In this document: positions 49,625 to 59,110 of the stretch, piece by piece
Layout: each line of letters opens with the position of its first letter
How positions within the stretch are numbered: the first letter of the stretch is position 1
NCBI GenBank assembly: GCA_963757065.1
Contig: CAVWQC010000001.1
Coordinates: 434,001-498,000 of the forward strand
From: PNON01 sp963757065
GTDB taxonomy: Bacteria > Chloroflexota > Anaerolineae > Anaerolineales > Anaerolineaceae
Reading direction: 5' to 3'
DNA: 64,000 bases
The notes under the pieces: model-generated
The model's database searches: none
What the model was told of the DNA's origin: nothing
The model's input: only the letters and a program-made list of their open reading frames with translations
Translations under genes and position numbers: made by a program

Positions 49625-51949
49625 TATTTCGACTCCTTTCGGGTTTCCAACGCCTTTTTAATCTTCTCGGGAGTAACCGGGATTTCAAAGAAATCCACAC
49701 CGATGGCATCATAGACAGCGTTGAGTATTGCAGGTGCAGGGCCGATCACAGAATGTTCGCCTATTCCACGTGCGCCAAATGGTCCGACCGTTCCCGGATT
49801 CTCCAGGAAATTGATCTCCTGTTTCACAGCATCCTTGTATGTGGGTATGTGATATTTGAACAACTGCGGATTGGTGATACGGCCTTGCTCGTCAAAGTTG
49901 AGCTCTTCATACAAAGCGGCACCGATCGCCATGGTCACACCACCCAGGACTGATCCACGGATCTGCAGCGGGTTGATCACCTGGCCAACGTCAAAGGTGG
50001 AGACAAAACGGTCGACCAATACTTTGCCGGTTTTCTTTTCGATGCGGATCTCAGCCGCTGTAGCCCCGAAAGTGTATTCCACACCGATGCTGCCCTGACC
50101 ATTCTTGTCCGGGTTGGAGTAGCGCGGCAAACGGGCGTCGGATGTGGATTGTGCGAGATCGCCAATGGTGATTCCGTCGCTCGTGATATATCCACGGGCA
50201 AGATCGCCTACTGCCACACGAATTCGCGGGTCATTGGTAAGGTAAATGAATTCACCATCATATGTCAGGTAATCTTCATCCGTCTTTAAAACCTGGGCGG
50301 CGGTGCTTTTGAGTAAAGTTATCAATTTTTTCGCAGCGCGGATAATGGCACGTCCGCCCTGAGTGGTGAACATCGAACCGATGGTCTGCCATTCATAGGG
50401 GGAATATTGTGTGTCAATTTCGGTATAAACACGGATCTTTTCCGGCGGGATCTGCAGTGCTTCAGCTGCCACCTGGCGAATGACAGTGCGCAGACCCTGG
50501 CCTACTTCTGCACCACCCATGTTGACATTAACGCTGCCGTCAATGTTCATCTTCATATAGCAACCCTTGGTCGAGAATGGTGCTCCCTTGGGGGATTTGA
50601 AGACAGCAGCAAACCCGCGGCCATAGTAATAGTGGTTATCTTCTTTGAGTTTGGGCGTGCTGAATACAGCTTTCTGCACCTGATCGGCACAGCTCCGCAG
50701 ATCTCCATTGGATTCGTACATCATCTCGCCCATGGCGTTCATCTTGCCTGGTCCGAGATAGTTCTTCTTGCGCAGCTCGAATGGATCCATCTTCAACTTG
50801 CGAGCCATGAGTTCGATCATACGCTCTGATCCAAGCTGTGATTCCTGATGTCCATAGCCACGGTAAGCACCTACTGCCGGTGTATTGGTGTAAACGGTGT
50901 ATCCGGTTTGTTCGACATGTTTAAATTCGTATGGACCGGTGGAGTTATGGGTGGAGGCCATGGTCACATTCACAGGTGTATCTGCATATGCACCACCGCT
51001 GTGGTAAATGGTGGCCTTGAAAGCTACCAGGGTGCCGTCTTTCTTTGCGCCCATCTTCATGACTGAGCGAATCCCATGGGCGATGAGACTGCTGGTGAAA
51101 TCTTCCTCACGGGTTGCCACCCATTTGACAGGTCGCCCGGGAACATGGCTGGCGATCCAGGCAATTGTCTGTTCAACGGTGATATCGGATTTATATCCAA
51201 AACAGCCGCCAATATCCGGGATATGTACACGCACATCGGACACCGGGACACCATAACTATTGGCGAGGTCTTCACGAATAATGAATGGACAAATGGAGGA
51301 AGACCAGGCTTCGATCGTTTTATCTTCTTTGAACCAGACTATAGAACCATGCGGTTCGATCGCAGCACAGGAACCCAGCGGATAATTGAATTCAGCCTCG
51401 ACGATGACTTCAGCTTCATCGAATCCCTCTTCGCCGCGGCCTTTCTTGAGATGATAGACATTTGCTACATTCGTACCGGCGATTGGTTTGAGAGTTGGCA
51501 GACGCCAGTAATCCATTTGATCCTCGTGGATCAAAACGGCATCTTTTTCCATTGCTTTACGCGCATCGGTGTAAACAGGTAAAGGTTTATATTCGACTTT
51601 GATCTTATCTTTGGCTGCCAGAGCATGTGCGAGCGTATCTGCGATCACTGCGGCAACCGGTTCGCCAATATAGCGGACCCGGTCGATAGCCATCGGCTGC
51701 AGGTCTTTGATATTATCGCCGTAACGGAATTTGCATCCCTTTCCAGTGACTACTTTGACAACGCCCGGGCATGTTTCGGCTTCGCTGGTGTCAATGCTCA
51801 CAATTAACGCATGTGCATGTTGGTGGACGAAGGATCGCAGTATACAGCATATCCTGCAAACGGATATCATCCAGGTAGATCGCTTTACCGGTGACTTTGC
51901 TGATCGCATCCGGACGGATGTAGGGTTTACCAACATATTTATATTTCAT
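49624..51949 (-). CDS. Molybdopterin subunit of a xanthine-dehydrogenase-type hydroxylase (one frame break)
   Basis: About 775 residues. Start MKYKYVGKPYIRPDAISKVTG, ATG 51949 with GGAGG upstream. Molybdopterin-binding segments include GGCFGYKSD, AYRGYGHQES and GGAEVGQGLRT; the catalytic Glu lies in GARGIGEHSVIGPAPA near the end. The frame breaks near 51830, where dropping one A restores RPPHAHALIV. The family hydroxylates purines, aldehydes or nicotinate-like rings; the AYRGYG version and the purine-type uptake genes in the same operon favour an N-heterocycle. Partner genes: [2Fe-2S] subunit downstream, nucleoside-type ABC transporter upstream. Confidence 0.9.
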
Positions 51950-51991
51950 ACTTTTGCCTCCTGAAGACTCTTGAGGTGTAATATCACCGCT

Positions 51992-52909
51992 TTATTCGCG
52001 GCGATAAGCTTTTAGAAGGGCGGAAGGCGCAGACGCATTCCGTCCAGCGATTGTTAATGCAATGATCGTGACAATGTAAGGTAATGCCAGGAACAATTCA
52101 TATGGCAGCTTGAAACCCAGCGTTTGCAGTCGAAGTTGTAATGCCTGTACTAATCCGAAGAGCAATGCTCCCCATAAAACGTTGATCGCCTGCCAGTTGG
52201 CAAAAATGATCAGAGCGATGCAGACCCAGCCGCGCCCGGCAACGATTCCGAAAGTAAAAGATCCAAGCTGTGCCAGTGTCAGGAAAGCACCACCGACAGC
52301 CATTAATGCACCACCTATGCATAATGCCCATGTGCGTATGGCATAAACATTTAATCCGGCGGCATCTGCCGCTTCAGGATTTTCACCCACGGCTCGGATT
52401 TGAAGGCCAAATCGAGTCTTGCCAATTAACCACCAGACCACGAAGATCAACGCAATGCCAATATATGTCAATAAATATTGATTTAAGATTGGTGCAAGAA
52501 TGGAGGAATCAGGCAGAATATGAAGTTGGGGAAAGGTTTCTATGGACGGTTGAACTTTGGATTCACCAAAGATGATCCTGAATCCGTATAACGATAAACC
52601 AGTCCATAATAATGTTAATCCCAATCCGGAGACATGCTGGTTTACTCCCAGACGAACTGTTAACAGGGACATCAATAAACCAGAAATTACTCCAGCAGCT
52701 ATTGCACCCAGTATACCGATCCACAGTGATCCAGTTTGAGCTGCCACTGCGAAGCCAACAAAAGCACCCAGGAACATGGTACCTTCAATGCCCAGGTTTA
52801 GTATCCCGGCTCGTTCAGAGAATAACTCACCCAGAGTTCCAAATATCAGTGGAGTAGCAACCCGCAGCATGGCTGCGATCAATCCAACTAAAAAGAGTGT
52901 AAGAGTCAT
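51992..52909 (-). CDS. Nucleoside-type ABC permease, second subunit (NupQ/YufQ-like)
   Basis: This is a 305-residue permease of the branched-chain-amino-acid-like transporter group found with BMP binding proteins. Eight to nine spans are visible. Typical segments are FGTLGELFSERAGILNLGIEGTMFLGAF near the start and AIGENPEAADAAGLNVYAIR-like RAVGENPEAADAAG in the cytoplasmic loop. The start ATG overlaps the stop of the first permease at 52909. It forms the membrane channel together with that permease. The 43-base gap to the molybdenum subunit gene downstream is small enough for one transcript. Confidence 0.9.
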   Translation of the reverse strand: MTLTLFLVGLIAAMLRVATPLIFGTLGELFSERAGILNLGIEGTMFLGAFVGFAVAAQTGSLWIGILGAIAAGVISGLLMSLLTVRLGVNQHVSGLGLTLLWTGLSLYGFRIIFGESKVQPSIETFPQLHILPDSSILAPILNQYLLTYIGIALIFVVWWLIGKTRFGLQIRAVGENPEAADAAGLNVYAIRTWALCIGGALMAVGGAFLTLAQLGSFTFGIVAGRGWVCIALIIFANWQAINVLWGALLFGLVQALQLRLQTLGFKLPYELFLALPYIVTIIALTIAGRNASAPSALLKAYRRE

Positions 52910-53964
52910 TATTTTACCCTCCGGATGCGGAAATTTTGCAAAACGAAGAGGGAAAGGGTAACCAGGAGCAGGGTCGATTGAACCACATCACCCAAATAAA
53001 CTGGAACTCCCATCACCCTGGATACAGTTTGCGCGCCGGTATCGATCAGCCCGATGAATAAGGCCGCAATACCCACCCCAAATGGGTGCAGGCCTCCTAG
53101 CGTGGCAATGATAATGCCGCTGTAACCCAGCCCATCAGATATCGCATCGATCAGGTGGAAGTGTATTCCTGCCACTTCTCCTGCTCCGGCTAGGCCGGCA
53201 ATTCCGCCGCTTACCAATGCAACGATCATCATGGTCTTATTTACTTTTATGCCAGCAAAATGAGCGCCTTCCTTACTTAATCCAATCGCCCGCATTTTTA
53301 ATCCAAATGAAGTTCGCTTAATTACGAACCATGTGACTAAAATGACAATAATCGCAATGATAAAGCCAAAATGAAGTCTGGTGCGGGGAATCAGCTTTAA
53401 GAAGACAGTCCCAGCCGCGATCTCCGGTGATTGGGGCCACATGGATACTGGATTACGCCATGGTCCATTAAGTAAAAAGCTGGTCACAAAAAGGACCACT
53501 GAATTCAATAACAACGTAGTGACCACCTCATCCACATTCAGTTTTACTTTTAATAATGCTGGAGGGAGTGCCCATAGTAATCCGCCAGCAAATCCGCCTA
53601 AGATCATGGCTGGAATGCCGATAAAAGGCGATACATCTTTCACCAATGTGCCTATCCAGGCGGCAGCAATAGCTCCTGCATACAATTGCCCTTCTGCTCC
53701 AATGTTCCAGTAACCGCTATTGAAAGCAAAGGCGACAGCAGCACCAGTCAGGAGTAATGGAGTCGATTTCACCAGTACTTCTATAATGCTTGTTTTACTC
53801 GCCAGAGGTGAAATTAGAAAGTGATAATAGGCAGTAAATGGATTCGCTCCTGCTGCCAGGATGATCAGGGACGTAATGAGAAAAGTTACAGGAATGGCAA
53901 TAATCGGTATTAGTGATCGCATCCAGACAGGAGCGGGGGCACGTTCAACTTTAAGATTCAACAT
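52909..53964 (-). CDS. Nucleoside-type ABC permease, first subunit (NupP/YufP-like)
   Basis: The permease has 351 residues. It contains FNSGYWNIGAEGQLYAGAIAAAW, the conserved glycine-rich segment of this group, and RAIGLSKEGAHFAGI in the coupling loop. About ten spans. I chose the ATG at 53964 with GGAGG upstream; it lies within the last codons of the ATPase gene, overlapping by 14 bases. A longer in-frame start at 53988 would overlap the ATPase further. It pairs with the next permease to form the channel for the BMP-delivered substrate. Confidence 0.9.
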   Translation of the reverse strand: MLNLKVERAPAPVWMRSLIPIIAIPVTFLITSLIILAAGANPFTAYYHFLISPLASKTSIIEVLVKSTPLLLTGAAVAFAFNSGYWNIGAEGQLYAGAIAAAWIGTLVKDVSPFIGIPAMILGGFAGGLLWALPPALLKVKLNVDEVVTTLLLNSVVLFVTSFLLNGPWRNPVSMWPQSPEIAAGTVFLKLIPRTRLHFGFIIAIIVILVTWFVIKRTSFGLKMRAIGLSKEGAHFAGIKVNKTMMIVALVSGGIAGLAGAGEVAGIHFHLIDAISDGLGYSGIIIATLGGLHPFGVGIAALFIGLIDTGAQTVSRVMGVPVYLGDVVQSTLLLVTLSLFVLQNFRIRRVK

Positions 53965-55472
53965 TGAGTTCCTCCATCCCTGTTTCAAGCGGAGAGCCGG
54001 CCATCATCAAGCCCAGTTTTTCAGCAGTAGCATCCTGGGCAGGAAGAATACCCATAATACGACCTGCATAAATGACAGCAATACGGTCAGATAACGCCAT
54101 GATCTCTTCCAGATCTTCCGAAAGCAGTAATACAGCTGCACCCCTGTCCCGCTGTTCCAACAGTTTTGAACGGACATAATCCGTTGCGCCAACATCCAAT
54201 CCGCGTGTAGGTTGACTGGCAATCACCACGCGTGGTTCCTGGCTTAATGTTCTTGCCAGCATAACCTTCTGCATGTTGCCCCCGGAAAGGGTTCGTACCC
54301 TGTCATTTGGTGAGGCTTTGATCTGGTATTCTTTGATCAGTTTTACCGCATTCTGCTGGATCTTCTCCTGGTTCAGGATGCCGTTATTTTCAAAATTATC
54401 AAGTTGGTCCAGACACCAGGTTTTCTGCAACGGTTAATTCTCCTACCATGTTCGAATGCCGGTCTTCAGGAATACGTCCGACACCCGCTGCCCAAACATC
54501 ACCCGGTTCTGCGCGGCTCAAGTCCAGGTCTTCCACAGAAACCTTTCCGCTGGTAGCTTTGTGCGTTCCGCAAAGGACTGCTGAAAGCTCTGTCTGGCCG
54601 TTACCGGAAACACCTGCGAGCCCAAGGATTTCACCCTGGTGAACTTCCAGGGAAACATCTTTTAATGCCGGCAGACCTTTTTTATCTGTCGCATTGATAT
54701 TTTCAAGTTTTAACTCGATGCAGCCTTTTTCGCGCTCCCCCTGCCTGGTCACACCGAAGTTTTCACGTCCAACCATCATGTTTGCCAGCTGTTTCAGGCT
54801 TGTCGAATCCTTCTGGACAGTACCTACTGAGTGGCCATCCCGTAAGACGGTGATCCGGTTGCATATCTGCATGACTTCGTTCAAGTGATGACTGATAAAA
54901 ATAACTGACAGGCCTTCCCGCTGAAGACGAAGCAGCGCCTCGAATAAGACCTCCACTTCCTGGGGGACAAGAACAGCTGTAGGCTCATCCAGGATAAGAA
55001 CTCTAGCGTCGTGATATAGTGCTTTTAATATTTCCACGCGCTGACGCTCACCTACCGATAAATGCTTTATTAATGCCTGCGGCTTGACCGGTATTCCAAA
55101 TCTTTCAGAAGCCGCAGCTACTTTCTTTTCGATATCAGGTAGGTTAAGACTAAAACCTCCTGTTTCTCCCAAAACCATATTTTCTGCTACAGTCAATGTG
55201 GGTACTAAAGTGAAGTGCTGGGTGACCATACCCACTCCCAGTTGAATTGCTTCACGTGGAGAGTGTATGATCGCTGGTTTTTCGTTGATCAGTATTTGAC
55301 CTGCATCTGCATGATATAACCCGTAAAGGATACGCATCAGTGTCGTTTTTCCGGCACCGTTTTCCCCCAGTAATGCATGTATTTCGCCTTGCTCTAGATC
55401 AAAATCGACATGATCACTCGCTAAAAGATCGGCAAACCGTTTGACGATCCCTTTCATTTGAACAGAGTACAT
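53951..55472 (-). CDS. Nucleoside-type ABC transporter ATPase, two ABC domains (one frame break)
   Basis: Two ABC cassettes in tandem, about 507 residues. The first has Walker A GENGAGKTT, signature LSVGERQRVEI and Walker B LILDEPTAVL. The second has a degenerate Walker A (GVSGNGQTE), signature LSGGNMQKVML, and IASQPTRGLDVGATD in the Walker B/D-loop area, the usual asymmetric pattern of this group (NupO/YufO, RbsA-like). The frame breaks near 54410, in the AENLV...WCLDQLDN stretch. It is the second gene of the operon, about 175 bases after the binding protein and separated from it by a hairpin. Confidence 0.9.
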
Positions 55473-55524
55473 GAGACTACCTCAATAAAAGGTGATATTT
55501 GCTTATAGTATGAAGCTTCAGAGG

Positions 55525-55573
55525 AGTGAAAGCGAAGGCTCTCCTAATATTGAAGAAGAGACTTCGCTTCACT
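55525..55573 (-). promoter_or_regulatory. Intercistronic hairpin after the binding-protein gene
   Basis: AGTGAAAGCGAAG (55525-55537) pairs with CTTCGCTTCACT (55562-55573) with one bulged A and a 24-base loop. Hairpins between a binding-protein gene and its ATPase gene commonly raise the level of the first by partial termination or RNA stabilisation. Confidence 0.55.
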
Positions 55574-55645
55574 CATGATAAAACAATTAAGTTGGTTTTT
55601 GCTCTCTGGAAATATCAAGGATTGAGCAAATACCAGTTTGCAACA

Positions 55646-56737
55646 TTAATTTGATCCGGCAGGCTGAGCTTCTGAGACGTCGACACGGAACATACCGCTC
55701 ATAATCTCGGCTTCTCTGGCTTTGACAGCTGCAACCAATTCGGCAGGCAGCTTGGATTCTGTATTGTGGAATGAAGAGAGGGTTGCGCCTCCCTTGCCCA
55801 TCATGGAGAAATCTTTGAGGTCCTGGGCAGTGAATGTACCTGCGGCAACCTGTTTGATTAAGTAATCTACGGTTGGGTCCATATTCCAGACCGCACTTGC
55901 AACTACGAAATCTGGAGCCAGTTCATTTTGGTCGCTCATATTACCAAAGGCAAATAATCCTTTTTCTGCAGCAGCTTCGATGACACCAAAGCGTTCGGCA
56001 TAGAGGACATCCGCGCCATTATCGATCATGGCAATAGCAGCTTCCTTGGCGGCAGCCGGGTCAAACCAGCTATTAATAAAGGATACCATTACGACGGAAT
56101 TCGGGTTCTGGGCTTTCGCACCAGCTGTAAAGGCGTTAACCAATCGGTTTACTTCAGGTACCGGCATGGCACCAACGACACCGATCTTATTTGTTTTGGT
56201 AAGTCCACCTGCCAGCATACCCATCAGGTAAGCAGGTTCATGGATCCAGTTATCAAATACGGCAACATTGGGCTCGGTTGGGCCTGATCCGGAACCAAAT
56301 GCGAAGGCAATTTCGGGATAATCTGCTGCTACACGACGAACAGCTTCTTCGTTACCGAAGGCATCACCAAGGATGAGATCTGGTTTCTGCTGATCGCATA
56401 CTTCACGCAGGACACGTTCCATATCACCAGAGTAACCTAGTGCTTCCTGCTTGGTATATTCGATCTTTCCTTCGTCAGCAGCCTTCTGCAATGCAGCGTG
56501 AATTACGCCATCCCAGGGTTCTTCAATTGGGGTAGCAAATGCTCCAAAGACTTTGATCAATTTTTCTGGAGCGGGAGTGGCTGTTACGACAACTTCCACC
56601 TGGTTTTCAACCAGCTTGGTCACTTCTACTTGTTCCACAATTTTTTCCGGGGTCGGAACAACAGCGGGAGCACAAGCAGCCAATACCATCGTGGCTAACA
56701 TCAAGACAGCAACTAATTTGTAAATATTTTTAAACAT
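55646..56737 (-). CDS. BMP-family nucleoside-type binding lipoprotein
   Basis: This is a 363-residue lipoprotein with lipobox LAAC (Cys22), a short Pro/Val/Glu-rich stem, and a periplasmic-binding fold of the BMP (basic membrane protein/PnrA-like) family: FGAFATPIEEPWDGVIHAALQKA, LILGDAFGNEEAVRRVAADYPEI, FAFGSGSGP, KIGVVGAMPVPEVNRLVNAFTAGAK and NGADVLYAERFGVIEAA. Members bind purine nucleosides or related compounds. First gene of a seven-gene minus-strand operon. GGAGGAGAAAG precedes the ATG. The 268-base upstream region must hold the promoter; I could not pick a convincing one. Confidence 0.92.
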   Translation of the reverse strand: MFKNIYKLVAVLMLATMVLAACAPAVVPTPEKIVEQVEVTKLVENQVEVVVTATPAPEKLIKVFGAFATPIEEPWDGVIHAALQKAADEGKIEYTKQEALGYSGDMERVLREVCDQQKPDLILGDAFGNEEAVRRVAADYPEIAFAFGSGSGPTEPNVAVFDNWIHEPAYLMGMLAGGLTKTNKIGVVGAMPVPEVNRLVNAFTAGAKAQNPNSVVMVSFINSWFDPAAAKEAAIAMIDNGADVLYAERFGVIEAAAEKGLFAFGNMSDQNELAPDFVVASAVWNMDPTVDYLIKQVAAGTFTAQDLKDFSMMGKGGATLSSFHNTESKLPAELVAAVKAREAEIMSGMFRVDVSEAQPAGSN

Positions 56738-57005
56738 CTTTCTCCTCCAAAGGAATATATATTGACAAAATTTTATACTGGGACTTGGAAATTACCTTTT
56801 GGTTTCTTCCTCCTTTCATCCTAGAGTCTATCACAAAGACCTGAAATTTGACCATTAATCAGACGAATTAAAACAAAGGAAATGTGAAATAGTTCTATGG
56901 AATTTTCAGAATGAATTCACTATTTATTATAACGAATTAAGTTGTCATACAAAATAACAAAGGTAATAAATATTTCGGGATTATTATCAAATTCCGAATC
57001 GGAAG

Positions 57006-57575
57006 CTATTTCTTCTTTTTACAACAGATCATTGGCAGCATTAGCATGACTGCCAAAGGCCAGACCCAAGCCAGGTCTCCCGGACCACCTTTACCTGTCC
57101 TGGGCTGCTGCCGCATGATATGAACCAATCCATAATCCTTGCAAACAGACAAAAGATCATCATCTGAAATATCCGGGTAAATTCCAGCCAGTCTGCCCGC
57201 AAAACCGCTACAACGTAATACTTCCCTCAAGATAGGTAATACTGCTCTTGATAATGGAATCACCTCAGCGTTTCCAGACCAGCGGCTGTCCGGAAGCCAA
57301 ATCTCCACATTCGGGTTTGCCAGCACATTCTGATACCAATCAGAAGTACGTCCTGCACCAGCCACACAATAGATTTCTCCATCCACTTCGGCGAAATTCA
57401 CAGGGGTCTTGCGCAATTCGCCACTCTTCCGGCCAGTATGATTGATGACCATAAATTGCCCAATCCCGGATGGCCAGAATGACAACCATCGATCCAATCC
57501 AAATCGCCACATGATCAACATGAACCTATTGAAATACTTAAAAAATAAGCGCATATCTTTCTGATTGATCGTCAT
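57006..57575 (-). CDS. Ddn-like deazaflavin (F420)-type nitroreductase family protein
   Basis: This is a 189-residue protein with a split-beta-barrel flavin/deazaflavin fold. INHTGRKSGELRKTPVNFAEVDGEIYCVAG and WYQNVLANPNVEIWL are the diagnostic stretches of the family named for the mycobacterial Ddn protein. The C-terminus is odd: GGPGDLAWVWPLAVMLMLPMICCKKKK, a short hydrophobic tail with two Cys and four Lys, probably a membrane association tail. Members use F420H2; no F420 biosynthesis gene is in the window, so cofactor use is inferred. GAGG precedes the ATG. It is transcribed towards the nucleobase operon but 270 bases away. Confidence 0.85.
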   Translation of the reverse strand: MTINQKDMRLFFKYFNRFMLIMWRFGLDRWLSFWPSGIGQFMVINHTGRKSGELRKTPVNFAEVDGEIYCVAGAGRTSDWYQNVLANPNVEIWLPDSRWSGNAEVIPLSRAVLPILREVLRCSGFAGRLAGIYPDISDDDLLSVCKDYGLVHIMRQQPRTGKGGPGDLAWVWPLAVMLMLPMICCKKKK

Positions 57576-57763
57576 TTTTTTCCTCGTATCAATGATGCAT
57601 ATACATCAACATTCGTATCTATAATTATGATTGAAAATGGAAGAAATGATAAGTATTTATAATTAATATAGTATTTCATTGCCCATCAAAGGTATCATTT
57701 ATATATGAACTTGATCATTATTTTTCATCACCAAGTAGAAGGGTAAACAATAAGAGGTAATAA

Positions 57764-58729
57764 ATGAATAATCAACTGGAACGTCAACGGATCTATATTT
57801 TTATCGCAATCGCATTTGGACTCGCATGGATAGTCGGGCTGGTGGTTTTCCTGACAGGTGGAATTGTAAATAGCCCTGAGATCATTCCCGGAACTCAAAT
57901 TACCCTGGCTTACGTTTTGATAGCAGTAGCATATATGTGGGCTCCTGGCCTGGCAAATATATTTACCCGAATCATTACCCGGGAAGGATGGAAAAATACC
58001 TGGTTACGTCCTCGAATCAAGAAATCATGGAAATTCTGGCTGGCAGCCTGGCTTCTTCCACCTGTTTTTGTGATCGTTGGTGCAGCAGTTTTCTTTTTGA
58101 TACTACCGAAATACTTCGACCCGGAAATGACCACCCTCAAATCGATGCTGCCGAATGCAGGCGAAGGCTTTCCAATTCCTTTGTATTTAATACTCGTTGT
58201 CCAGATGGCTCAGGGTCTGATCTTCGCACCAATTATCAATAGTCTGTTCACATTTGGAGAAGAATTCGGCTGGCGAGGGTATCTGCTGCAAAAACTATTA
58301 CCAATGGGACCCAGAAAAGCAGTCATTTTACTGGGTGTGATATGGGGAATCTGGCATGCTCCGGTGATCGCCATGGGACACAATTATGGCTTTAGCTATC
58401 CGTTGTTTCCATGGGCGGGTATTTTGATGATGGTATGGTTTACTACCCTCCTCGGCATATTTTTAGCCTGGGTCACTCTTAAATCAAATACGGTCTGGCC
58501 GGCAGTACTAGCACACGCGGTGATCAACGGGGTTACAGGTTTTTCCATACTGTTAACCAAAGGTGAACCATCCACATTGGTTGGTCCTCTGGCGACTGGA
58601 ATACTGGGTGGATTTGGATGGTTGGCTGCCGCAGCGATTATTTTCTTCTCCAAAACTGGTTTACAACCATCAATGGATATCACGGTTGGCGATAATCTTG
58701 CAATTCAAACGGATAGTGAAATAGTATGA
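57764..58729 (+). CDS. CPBP-family intramembrane metalloprotease
   Basis: This is a 321-residue polytopic protein of the CPBP/Rce1-like (Abi) family. The active-site motifs are EEFGWRGYLLQ (the EExxxR pair), WHAPVIAMGH (FxxxH-type His) and HAVINGVTGF (HxxxN/B). Eight or so membrane spans. These enzymes cut within the membrane; in bacteria they can protect against bacteriocins or process membrane proteins, and the substrate here is unknown. Its stop overlaps the start of the DUF4345 gene (ATGA), so the two are one unit. Confidence 0.9.
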   Translation: MNNQLERQRIYIFIAIAFGLAWIVGLVVFLTGGIVNSPEIIPGTQITLAYVLIAVAYMWAPGLANIFTRIITREGWKNTWLRPRIKKSWKFWLAAWLLPPVFVIVGAAVFFLILPKYFDPEMTTLKSMLPNAGEGFPIPLYLILVVQMAQGLIFAPIINSLFTFGEEFGWRGYLLQKLLPMGPRKAVILLGVIWGIWHAPVIAMGHNYGFSYPLFPWAGILMMVWFTTLLGIFLAWVTLKSNTVWPAVLAHAVINGVTGFSILLTKGEPSTLVGPLATGILGGFGWLAAAAIIFFSKTGLQPSMDITVGDNLAIQTDSEIV

Positions 58730-59076
58730 GCACGATAACAAACTTAATCCAAATACTAATTGCTGTACTAACGATCATCCTGGGAGCGTTTGTTATTGTT
58801 CGCCCTACTGCCATCTATAATTTCACCGGGCTCAGCGCAAATGGGGTCAGAGGAATTACTGAAATCCGGGCAATTTTTGGCGGATTATTTGTAGCACTTG
58901 GGGCAGCTCCACTCATCCTTAATACGCCAGCAGCGTACAAGATGTTGGGGATTGTTTATATCGGTATTGCAGTCACCCGAATTGGAAACATGGTCAGTGA
59001 ACCTTGCTTTGAAAGATCAAATCTGATCAGTCTATTAAGTGAGGCGATATTCGGAGTAGCTTTACTACTCCTTTGA
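58726..59076 (+). CDS. DUF4345 membrane protein
   Basis: This is a 116-residue, four-span membrane protein with YNFTGLSANGVRGITEIRAIFGGLFVALGAAPL and RIGNMVSE, typical of DUF4345. Its ATG overlaps the CPBP stop by four bases, implying coupled translation. Function is unknown. The pairing with a membrane protease may be accidental or may point to a shared membrane role. Confidence 0.82.
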   Translation: MSTITNLIQILIAVLTIILGAFVIVRPTAIYNFTGLSANGVRGITEIRAIFGGLFVALGAAPLILNTPAAYKMLGIVYIGIAVTRIGNMVSEPCFERSNLISLLSEAIFGVALLLL

Positions 59077-59110
59077 AATAAACTCTCGAACAGGATCAAG
59101 GAGAATCCAG

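Noticed and set aside
48334..49714. Two long plus-strand open frames (234 and 270 codons) opposite the amidohydrolase and iron-sulfur genes
   Set aside because: They lie wholly antisense to genes with clear family motifs and show no domain features or ribosome sites.
57764..59076. Bacteriocin immunity cluster
   Set aside because: CPBP proteins can give immunity, but no bacteriocin precursor, leader peptide or export gene is nearby.
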